Source of the DNA: Lethocerus indicus
Taxonomy: Eukaryota > Arthropoda > Insecta > Hemiptera > Belostomatidae
Length of the DNA: 64,000 bases
Assembly: GCA_019843655.1 (NCBI GenBank)
Contig: JACDQD010000011.1
Location: forward strand, 6,614,604-6,678,603
Reading direction: 5' to 3'
The position numbers and the translations under genes are program-made. Positions within the stretch are counted from its first letter, which is position 1. Each line of letters begins with the position of its first letter. Positions 51,938-59,890 of this stretch are shown here, piece after piece. The notes under the pieces were generated by a model that did no database searches, was not told where the DNA came from, and saw only the letters and a list, made by a program, of their open reading frames with translations.

Positions 51938-52195
51938 TATAGGCCATATAAATATTTAAATTTATATCGAATAATCCAAATTTATTTTGTATATTTTTTT
52001 ACACCCGCACTCGGCAACCATGGCCGCTATGCGCTTATACTTTGTAAATTTGAAATGTCTTAAAATGCAATAAAACACATAATAATAAAATAATAATCGT
52101 GTTTATTTATTACAACATTCTCGTTGTATAAGATTATAATCGCGGGAGATATAGGTCATATAAATATTTAAATTTATATAAAATAATCCAATATG
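51938..52195. repeat. Pair of ~45 bp direct repeats 212 bp apart
   Basis: ATAAATATTTAAATTTATAT followed by an AATAATCCAA block occurs at about 51945 and again at about 52157. The 170 bp between them is AT-rich with no frame. It could be a short insertion with long flanking repeats or a slipped duplication. Confidence 0.55.
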
Positions 52196-52371
52196 CACTG
52201 CTCAAAGTTTGAAATTATTTTTTATATAATTGGCAGCCTTGTTCTCCTGATAAAAATGTTTAAAAGAATTTTCGAAAACTGCATAAAGGGAGGTAATACG
52301 GATACTTCAGGGGAATCATTGTGCATAAAATAATTAATAAGAGAATATAATAGTATTTACACACAATTTAT

Positions 52372-52453
52372 ATAATAATTAAATAAATAAATAAATAATA
52401 AATAGAAAAACTAAATAAATAATAAATAAATAAATAGAAAAAAATAAATAAAA

Positions 52454-52486
<33 letters not shown>
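52372..52486. repeat. (TAAA)n/(AAT)n low-complexity tract followed by (TA)n
   Basis: TAAATAAATAAATAATAAAT-type sequence runs into a 30 bp TA run (52457-52486) at the left edge of the repeat array. Confidence 0.9.
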
Positions 52487-52487
<1 letters not shown>

Positions 52488-52684
52488 TGTATATAAAATA
52501 TATGTTGGGCAAATTTTTATATTATCCATAGCAGATGGCTATTATTTTAATTTATGATATTTAGTAATTAGAGTAATCTAATCACTATTCAGAAGAGACC
52601 ACAATAACATTCCTAACGACATTATTGAAAAATTTGTGTGCGTCAATTATATATATTAACATATACTATATATATTTTGGTACT

Positions 52685-52870
52685 CGCGAACGCCATCTAG
52701 CGGTGAACCCGCCAAACTCATGTAGGAGATTTAAGGGTAGTCAGCGCCATCTAGCGGCCAATCCGCCAAACTCATGTAGGAGATTTAAGAAGGGTAGTCA
52801 GCGCCATCTAGCGGCGAATCGGCCAAACTCATGTAGGAGATTTAAGGGTAGTCAGCGCCATCTAGCGGCG
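52685..52870. repeat. Short tandem repeats of 54-57 bp, each with GCGCCATCTAGCGG
   Basis: Four successive units carry (G)CGCCATCTAGCGG at 52691, 52744, 52801 and 52855, followed in the first three by CCAAACTCATGTAGGAGATT. A 113-codon open frame crosses the units with a repeated amino-acid pattern; it is a by-product, not a gene. Confidence 0.85.
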
Positions 52871-53066
52871 ACGGCCCGAACTACATGTCCGACCTATCGG
52901 GATCGAATCGTCTACCTCCTGTGGCGCCTTGTTCTCCTGATACAGAATTTCGTCTTTGGAGCCTGATACGAAATTTCGTATCAGGAGAACATGGCGCCAT
53001 AGGAGGTAGACTATTCGATCCCGATAGCACGGGCACGTAGTTGGGGCCGGCGCTACTAGATGGCGC
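52855..53066. repeat. Inverted-repeat cassette ending in CTCF-like motifs (unit 1)
   Basis: Two arms of about 90 bp, roughly 88% complementary by eye, face each other across a short turn containing GATACGAAATTTCGTATC, itself a perfect palindrome. The outer ends are GCGCCATCTAG and its complement CTAGATGGCGC. The same cassette recurs at 54228-54439. Confidence 0.75.
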
Positions 53067-53662
53067 TCGCGACCCTGCGGCATGACTTCGGCGATTCTCT
53101 ACTAGATGGCGTTGGCTCTATCAGAATAATCGGCCTACGTATCAGGATCGATCAGTCGACGTCCTGCGGCCTCCGGCGAATGTTCTCCTGATACAAATTT
53201 TCGTTTTCAGCGCACTGTAGGTATATTTATCGCGGACGAATTTTCGAAAACTGCATAAAGGCAGATAATAAATAAAATATAAATTTAATAAAAAAGAATA
53301 TAAAAGTAGTTTCATCGTATTTCATTGTGTGCATATATTTGCTGTATACACTGCTCATAATTTCTGATATAATTATGGTAGTCTTCTTCTGATACAAATA
53401 TTGATTATAGGAGCTATCAATTGGTACATTTAAAGCGCGGGAATTTTTAAAATTGAATCTAGGCAGACAATGAGCATACTTCTGTGGAATCAAAGGGTAT
53501 CAAATAAATATTAAATTAACAAATATATTTAATTATTTATTTTGATATACATTGAATAATATTGGAGTTAATTCGTTATAAATTCGTTCTGTTAGGTATA
53601 TAAGAATATATTCATATAAAACAAGAACACAACTGTTTACTTATGAATTACAGTACACTAGG

Positions 53663-53750
53663 TCGTAGATTTCGTGTTTCTTTTTCCTTTCGTGTTTGGT
53701 CTTTTGCCAGACCGGTTGCTCGCCATCTTCAGTAGCGGTGTTCACCCCTA
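53663..53750. mobile_element. Left-arm fragment of the foldback family, unit 1 of the 1.4 kb array
   Basis: The sequence runs GTCGTAGATTTCGTG to CTCGCCATCTTCAGTAGCGG and then breaks off. It sits at the equivalent place to the fragment at 55083-55178 in the next array unit. Confidence 0.65.
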
Positions 53751-54227
53751 AACTCGGTCGTTATCTTAGGGTTTGACCGCTTCATGTAGTAGCCTCGGGA
53801 TGAACTCACTTGGTGACGTATCGGGACCAAACCGTCGACCTCTTACGGCGCCTTGTTCTCCTGATACAAAAATTGATTTTTAGAGAATCGGTCTGTATAT
53901 GCACGGATTTATTAATTAAATATCGAGTCAGATGATAGGCATAATACTGCCGAATAATAGGGTTTCAAATAAATATTAAATTAATACAAAAATACTTGCA
54001 ATATATAAGGTATAACGTTTGAAATAATTCTTTAGCCTCGTGCTGAGCTCAGAGGTCGACGTATCGGGGTCGAAACGTCCACCTCCTATGGAGCAAAAAA
54101 ACAAAATTTCGTTTTTAGAGCTTGATACGAAATTTCGTATCAGGAGAACAAGGCGCAATAGGAGGTAGACCATTCGATACTGATGATAGCTCGGTCACGT
54201 AGTTGGGGCCGCCGCTAAGGGTAGTCA

Positions 54228-54439
54228 GCGCCATCTAGCGGCGACGGCTCGAACTACATGTCCGACCTATCGGGATCGAATCGTCTACCTCCTGTGGCGC
54301 CTTGTTCTCCTGATACAGAATTTCGTCTTTGGAGCCTGATACGAAATTTCGTATCAGGAGAACAAGGCGCCAAAGGAGGTAGACTATTCGATCGTGATAG
54401 CTCGGGCACGTAGTTGGGGCCGGCGCTACTAGATGGCGC
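54228..54439. repeat. Inverted-repeat cassette ending in CTCF-like motifs (unit 2)
   Basis: Near-identical copy of 52855-53066, including the outer GCGCCATCTAG/CTAGATGGCGC ends, the GGCGCC boxes and the central palindrome. The similarity is higher than for the AT-rich DNA between the two cassettes, which suggests constraint or gene conversion. Confidence 0.75.
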
Positions 54440-55082
54440 TCGCGACCCTGCGGCATGACTTCGGCGATTCTCTACTAGATGGCGTTGGCTCTATCAGAAT
54501 AATCGGCCTACGTATCAGGATCGATCAGTCGACGTCCTGCGGCCTCCGGCGAATGTTCTCCTGATACAAATTTTAGTTTTCAGCGCACTGTAGGTATATT
54601 TATCGCGGACGAATTTTCCAAAACTGCATACAGCCAGATAATAGGGATACTTCAGGGGCATCATTGCCCGTAAAATAATTAATAAATGAATATAAAAGTA
54701 GTTTAATCGTATTTCATCGTGCGCATATATTTGCATATTCGTATACATATACGTCCATATTCACTGCTCATCATTTGAGATAATTTCTGATATAATTATG
54801 GCAGTCTTGTTCTCTCCAAAATATTGATTTTGGGAGATAATTGGTATATTTAACGCACAGGATTTTTTAAAATCTGAATCCAGACAGACAATGAGTGTAC
54901 TTCTGTGGAATCAAAGGGTATCAAATAAATATTAAATTAACAAATATATTTAATTATTTATTTGTATTATACATTGCATAATATTTGAGTTAATTTGTTA
55001 TAAATTTGTTCTGTTAGATATATTATAAAAATATATTCGTGTAAAACAACACAACTGTTTACATGTGAATTACAGTAAACTA

Positions 55083-55178
55083 GGTCGTAGATTTCGAGTT
55101 TCTGTCTCCTCTCGCTGGTTTGGTCTCTTGCTAGGACCTTTTTCGGCTGCTCGCCATCTTCAGTAGCGGTGTTACACC
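55083..55178. mobile_element. Left-arm fragment of the foldback family, unit 2 of the 1.4 kb array
   Basis: GTCGTAGATTTCGAG, CTCCTCTCGCTGGTTTGGTC and CTCGCCATCTTCAGTAGCGG are all present, better preserved than in unit 1. Its matching position in both units means the insertion preceded the tandem duplication. Confidence 0.65.
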
Positions 55179-55620
55179 CCTATCTCTGGGGTTGGCAGCT
55201 TCAGCCTCAGACTGAACTCACAGGTCGACGTATCAGGACGAAACCGTCGACCTCCTGCGCCGCCTTGTTCTCCTGATACAAAAATTGATTTTTAGAGCAA
55301 TCGGTCGGTATTATTAAAACATGCACGAATTTATTAAATAAACATCGAGGCAGATAATAAGCATACTTCTGCCCGATTATAAGGTACCTAATAATTATTA
55401 AATTAATGAAAAAAATACTTGAATAACATCAATTTGAAATAATTCGTTAGCGTCGGGCTGAAATAACTGGCCAATTTATGAGGATCAACGTGTCAACCTC
55501 CTATGGTGCCTTTTTCTCCTGATACAAGAATTGATTTTTAGCGCACGTTCAGTAGATTTCCCGCATACGTTTTCGAAACTGTCGTTGGGAATAAAAAACT
55601 CTTGATTTCGAATAGATTAT

Positions 55621-56410
55621 AAATATGATATTTAGATTAAAATTGTATGTAAAATACAAGTAGGGTAAAGTTTTATTTATCATCCATTTACTATTATTCA
55701 TAATCGCTGGTTATTTTGTTAACATATGTCACTGGCGTCCGACATCCCAAAGGTTCCCTACATAAGCCTGAAAAGGAGGTACAAGGCGACCTCAATGTTT
55801 AAAAAATGTAATAAATAAAATGAAGGGGGTAAACCAGTGGGTTTCTCCTCCAATGTTTTCTACAGTGCTTGTATCAATGTTGTTTGTTGTATTTTTTACA
55901 GTTGCGACAATAAAAAAGAGAGGGAAAAAATAAATAATAAAGAATAAAGAGAGGGAAAATAAGAAATAGTATGTTACTGGCTTGCAGTATACCTCATTCC
56001 ATGAGCAAGGATCTCATCTCCTTTTGGTGTGAATTACAGAAGCACTGGTTTTTAAATGTGCTTGTTTATGGCTCAAATTGAGCCAAAATTATTATTATTA
56101 TTAATAAATAATTAATAAATATTAATAATAAATTATTATTATTAATAGCTTATTTTCTAGCGCAGCATAGTTGCACAGTGTAGTAGATTATACAGTAGCA
56201 TTGCATCCAAACTGTTTTTGAGTGTGCCTAAGTATGGAGGCGTACAGTCTAAATATGGAAGGAAATAAACGGACTATCTAAGGCGCTGAATATAAGTGAA
56301 TACAACTGAATATACCTCAATATAGCTGAGTATAATCTCAGAGAATTAAACTGTATGTAACTGAATATAATTGAATATAAGTGAATAAAGTTTAACATCG
56401 GGAATATTTC
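55621..56410. other. AT-rich spacer between the 1.4 kb array and the minisatellite
   Basis: Includes the AT palindrome at 56087 and a degenerate 9-10 bp repeat (CTGAATATA/GTGAATA) at about 56290-56395. The minus-strand frame across the latter is a repeat artefact. Confidence 0.5.
56087..56148. repeat. AT-rich palindromic tract
   Basis: ATTATTATTATTATTAATAA on the left and AATTATTATTATTAAT on the right can fold on each other; it consists only of A and T. Confidence 0.8.
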
Positions 56411-57117
56411 GCGGAGAACCGCGACGCTAGCGACCCTTGAAGGTGATGCGGAGTTGTTCTCAACTGAGTGCACGAGCAACGATAAACTAGCGCCCCTGAG
56501 GGTGGCGCGGAAATGCACTTAACTAAAGTTCGTTCGGTGCACGAGTACCAATAAACTAGCGCCCCTTGAGGGTGGTGCGGAAATGTACTTAACTAAAGTT
56601 CGTTCGGTGCACGAGTACCAACAAACTAGCGCCCCTTGAGGGTGGTGCGGAAATGTACTTAACTAAAGTTCGTTCGGTGCACGCGCACCGAACGCTAGCG
56701 CCCCACTGAGGGTGGCGCGGAAATGCACTTAACTAAAGTTCGTTCGGTGCACGAGTACCAACAAACTAGCGCCCCTTGAGGGTGGTGCGGCAATGTACTT
56801 AACTAAAGTTCGTTCGGTGCACGCGCACCGAGACACTAGCGCCCCACTGAGGGTGGCGCGGAGATGCACTTAACTAAAGTTCGTTCGGTGCACGAGTACC
56901 AACAAACTAGCGCCCCTTGAGGGTGGTGCGGAAATGTACTTAACTAAAGTTCGTTCGGTGCACGCGCACCGAGACGCTAGCGCCCCACTGGGGGTGGCGC
57001 GGAGATGCACTAAACTAAAGTTCGTTCGGTGCACCGATAACTAGCGCCCCCTGAGGGTCGTGCGGAAATGTACTTAACTAAAGTTCGTTGGGTGTCCGAG
57101 GACCGCGACGCTGGAGC
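56411..57117. repeat. 70 bp minisatellite, about 10 units, two alternating unit types
   Basis: Units share AACTAAAGTTCGTTCGGTGC and CTAGCGCCCC. Type A continues GAGTACCAACAAACTAGCG and TTGAGGGTGGTGCGG. Type B continues GCGCACCGAGACGCTAGCG and ACTGAGGGTGGCGCGG. After three A-like units the order becomes B-A-B-A-B, ending in a hybrid. The edge units (56411 and 57095) are diverged. In the first B unit, GTTCGGTGC and GCACCGAAC form a perfect 9 bp stem over a 4-base loop (56671-56692). Confidence 0.9.
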
Positions 57118-57177
57118 CCTACTGAAAATCTTTGAAAAAAAAATGTTTCACATTGGAACTACGATGGACGAAATATT

Positions 57178-57450
57178 TGATAAAAAGGGCCAAAATCACT
57201 AGGGGTACCCAAAAGTAATCAGCCATTTTGACTTTGGAAATCATTTTATTTTGCTAAAAAAGAAACTATAAATTCACCAATATTATCAACAACTCTGTGC
57301 CACTTTTCCGGCAAATTTTCGATTCCCCTCTCGAAGAACTCCTCAAGACCAAAATACATCTTATCAAATTGTTAAGTACTTTTGGGTATACCTGATATAT
57401 ACGCTTAAAAACGATAATTTAAGCGTTTATGATTTTGGGCCTTTTTATCA
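57178..57450. repeat. 21 bp inverted repeats flanking the mariner remnant
   Basis: A 21 bp word at 57178-57198 (TGATAAAAAGG...AAAATCA) is repeated inverted at 57430-57450 with a single G/C change. Between them lie the mariner remnant and a small hairpin (CGCTTAAA/TTTAAGCG, 57402-57425). Confidence 0.7.
57201..57394 (-). mobile_element. Internally deleted mariner-like element
   Basis: The ends are inverted: GGGTACCCAAAAGTA at the left, and at the right TACTTTTGGGTATACC, its complement with small changes. On the minus strand the inside reads YFGLEEFFERGIENLPEKWH and a further VVDNIGEFI before a stop. This resembles the C-terminus of mariner transposases (family pattern F..GI..LP.RW..C....G.Y). 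The catalytic part is gone, so this is a non-autonomous remnant of about 190 bp. Confidence 0.7.
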
Positions 57451-57499
57451 TTTTCTGGCTCTTATAACCGTGTTTTTTGCTTTTTCAATGGTTCATAAA

Positions 57500-57697
57500 C
57501 GATTGTATTAGTCTGTGTTCTTCCAAAAGTTCTTAGCAGACGTTTTTGGAAAAGACACCACAGACACAATCGTAGACCAACAATCCAACCGACACCAACA
57601 CAAATTAACAGCCCTGAAATACCTCACAGACCGATTAAACAAATACACCCTCTACAAAGAAAAATACGATAAGGACACATTGTGCATCAAATTGTAA
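57500..57697 (+). pseudogene. Penelope-like reverse transcriptase fragment
   Basis: The frame runs FQKFLADVFGKDTTDTIVDQ, then SNRHQHKLTALKYLTDRLNK and YTLYKEKYDKD before a stop. In Penelope-like elements the segment after the RT palm has the form (F/Y)RK.TTTDT.I...SNHP..HK.AA...L.NRL....L....Y.KEL..I. The spacing and the HK..AL..L..RL core agree. The catalytic palm, the rest of the thumb and the GIY-YIG domain are missing. An AATAAA lies about 10 bases past the stop (57703). Family placement is by pattern, without an alignment. Confidence 0.55.
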
Positions 57698-57936
57698 ATT
57701 TGAAATAAATTACCTACACTTTTGTCATTTTTTCTATGTTGGTGTAACGCGGAATCATTGGCTATCAGACAATTAATGTGTAAGTGGAAGAATATATAAA
57801 CCGTAGTTTCACTTCAATATTCATGTTATTATACTTTGGCTGAACAATAAAATTAAGCACAAGTTCCAATCATAAACAAGGAAGTTTGACTACTTTACCA
57901 TAGAATGGCCTCCATAAAAGGAAACGTTTACGAAAT

Positions 57937-58256
57937 AATTATGCTATGCCGTAGATTTTCTGTGTTTCTGTCTCCTCTCGCCGGTTTGGTCTTTTGCTAG
58001 ACCGGTTTCGGCCGCTCGCCACCTTCATTCGCGGTGTTCGTCACTTTGGCACTCTGGATGTTTTTTGGGCATCCTCACTGCACCGTCACTGTCACTTGTA
58101 CTGACAGTACCCGAAAAACACCCAAAGTGACTAGCTGAAGATGGCGAGCGGCCGAAACCGGTCTAGAAAAAGACCAAACCGGCGAGAGGAGAAGTCTACG
58201 GTATTCCAACCCCTCGTAGACCGCAAAACAGGTATGCCGAACTAAATTATGCTATG
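57937..58256. mobile_element. Foldback element A4, short palindromic form, 12 bp target duplication
   Basis: This is the clearest short copy. The body (57949-58244) begins CCGTAGATTTTCTGTG and ends ACAGGTATGCCGAACTA. Between them lie two complementary arms (CTCTCGCCGGTTTGGTC with CCAAACCGGCGAGAGG, and GACCGGTTTCGGCCGCTCGC with its complement). They meet near CACTGTCACTTGTACTGAC. The exact 12 bp direct repeat AATTATGCTATG flanks it at 57937-57948 and 58245-58256. Confidence 0.85.
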
Positions 58257-58718
58257 ATTCGATTTTACATTCGGCAATTCGTTAGTGGTAATAAACCAAC
58301 CTACACAATTCTGCCCATATTCGGTAACCTAAGTGCGCAAGTACCACCAGTTAATTCACTGACGGAATTAATTTCGGAGAAAGCCATAAACAAGACCAGA
58401 TATTCGAGTGTTATTCGAATTTCGAGAGAAATATCTGTACAACAACTGGACGCTTTAATTTCCGCCGTGTTGTATGTAGTCGCCCTTCAGTTCTGTGAAT
58501 GGCCGACGCCGCTTTCAATTCAGAACACCCAGAAGATAACGAAACGAAAATCGATCATTTTCCGAAAGCGTTTAAAAAAATAACTTAAAATAGAGTCGGT
58601 TAAAATGACTCTACCGAACCACATATTGAACAATGGTTACAATGTAAGTTAGTTACAATTTATGACGGTATAAATTACCTAAAATTTAGCAAGGAAATTA
58701 GGGACTCAAGAGTTAAAA

Positions 58719-59045
58719 TTAGTAGATTTCGTGTGTTTCTGTCTCCTCTCGCTGATTTGGCCTTTTGATAGACCGGTTTCGGCCGCTCGCCATCTTCAGT
58801 AGCGGTGTCAGTCACTTTTGGCACTTTGGATGTTTTTTTGGGTACTGTCAGTACAAGTGACAGTGACAGTGCAGTGAGGATGGCCGAAAAACAACCAAAA
58901 TGCCAAAAGTGATTAGCACCGCTACTGAAGACGGCGAACGGCCGAAACCGGTCTATCAAAAGACCAGACCGGCGAGGGGAGACAGAAACACACGAAATCT
59001 ACTGTATTCCAACCCGTCGCAGACCACAAAACAGGTATGTTAAAC
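58719..59045. mobile_element. Foldback element A5, short form, no clear target duplication
   Basis: It has the same palindromic architecture as A4: GTAGATTTCGTGTGTTTCTG at the left and ACAGGTATGTTAAACTA at the right, with a central GTACTGTCAGTACAAGTGA hairpin turn. The 12 bp either side do not match, so one end has been replaced or the copy arose by recombination. It lies about 475 bp beyond A4. Confidence 0.75.
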
Positions 59046-59200
59046 TAGTCCCCTTAGGCCTTCGTGGTATCGATGAGAAAATGTCACATAACATTTTCCA
59101 TTGAATATATCTCGTAAAAAGTATCCATTCGAGTATCACTCATACAGCCGTGTATAATTTAGGCATAAATAAGAATCGCAGCAAGGGAATGACGCTGTAG

Positions 59201-59573
59201 AATTCTATGATACCGTAGATTTCGTGTGTTTCTATCTCCTCTCGCTGGTTTGGTCTTTTGCTAGATCTTCAGCAGCGGCGTTAGTTACTTTTGGCACGTT
59301 GGATGTTTTCTGGGCATCCTCTCTGCGCTGTCACTGCCACTTGTACTGTACACGTACACACTGTACACGTCCACTGTACAGATGACAGTGACAGTGCAGT
59401 GAGGATGCCCAAGAAACATCTAAAGTGCCAACAGTTATTAGCACCGCTACTGAAGACGGCGAGCGACCGAAACCGGTCTGGCAGAAGACCAAACCGGCGA
59501 GAGGAGACGATGTCTACGGTATTCCAACCCCTCGCAGACCACAAAACAGGTATTCTAAACTAATTCCATGATA
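59201..59573. mobile_element. Foldback element A6, short form, 12 bp target duplication with one mismatch
   Basis: The body (59213-59561) starts CCGTAGATTTCGTGTG and ends ACAGGTATTCTAAACT. It is flanked by AATTCTATGATA (59201-59212) and AATTCCATGATA (59562-59573), 11 of 12 identical. A run of alternating complementary words near the turn (TGTACACGTACAC, TGTACACGTCCAC) extends the palindrome. A duplicated CCAAT-rich module follows directly on its right. Confidence 0.8.
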
Positions 59574-59846
59574 ATTAAACAGCATATAACAGGACCGCCT
59601 GCACCGAGGTACTCTGTGGTAATGAGCCTAATTTGAGGTTGGTTGAGAGCAGTGGCCAGCACAATCGTGATTGGCCGAGTAACGATGCGGGCGCCCAATT
59701 AGAAAAGGGATCGGATTCAGGGACCGTCCAATCAGATAGAAGCAACGACATCCTCCCCCCTCCCTCGGCCACGCCCCCTTACATCCCACTCGATTATTAA
59801 TAATTGTAATTAAATAACTGTTATATTTTACCAGGTAGGAACTGTA
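59562..59846. repeat. CCAAT-rich duplicated module, copy 1
   Basis: The module begins at the right edge of foldback A6. It contains ATTGGCCGAG (59670), GCGCCCAAT (59691) and GTCCAATCAGATAG (59727), that is, three CCAAT boxes within about 65 bp. The block CATCCTCCCCCCTCCCTCGG and then CTCGATTATTAATAATTG follow. Its partner is at 62661-62976. Confidence 0.8.
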
Positions 59847-59890
59847 TTGCGTCGTGATGACCAAATAATTAAGGATGAAATTATAACGAT

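Larger units (their letters stand above)
52220..55620. repeat. Complex tandem array, unit about 1.37-1.42 kb
   Basis: Matching landmarks recur at a nearly constant spacing. GCGCCATCTAGCGGCGACGG occurs at 52855 and 54228 (1373 apart), CGCACTGTAGGTATATTTAT at 53211 and 54584 (1373), the foldback fragment at 53661 and 55083 (1422), and CCTTGTTCTCCTGATAC at 53851 and 55263 (1412). A diverged partial unit precedes them (CTTGTTCTCCTGATAAA near 52228, then GAAAACTGCATAAAGGGAG), and another partial unit ends near 55.6 kb. Inside each unit a module of about 75 bp recurs in both orientations, about a dozen times in all. Its core is TCCTGATAC next to CCTCCTGTGGCGCC. All open frames here are by-products of the repeats. 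Confidence 0.85.

Noticed and set aside
52625..52966. 113-codon open frame with a repeated protein motif
   Set aside because: It is created by the 54-57 bp DNA repeats being near a multiple of three; the nucleotide motif is conserved, and the frame shifts where units differ in length.
56249..56518. 89-codon minus-strand frame with repeated Tyr-Ser-Ile words
   Set aside because: It reads through the degenerate GAATATA repeat and the first minisatellite units.
58890..58960. Possible hammerhead ribozyme in foldback arms (CTGAAGA ... GCCGAAAC)
   Set aside because: CUGANGA and GAAA are present, but the first pair of helix II is missing (U or C instead of G after the core), and no UH cleavage site with a matching helix I is found outside the perfect palindrome.
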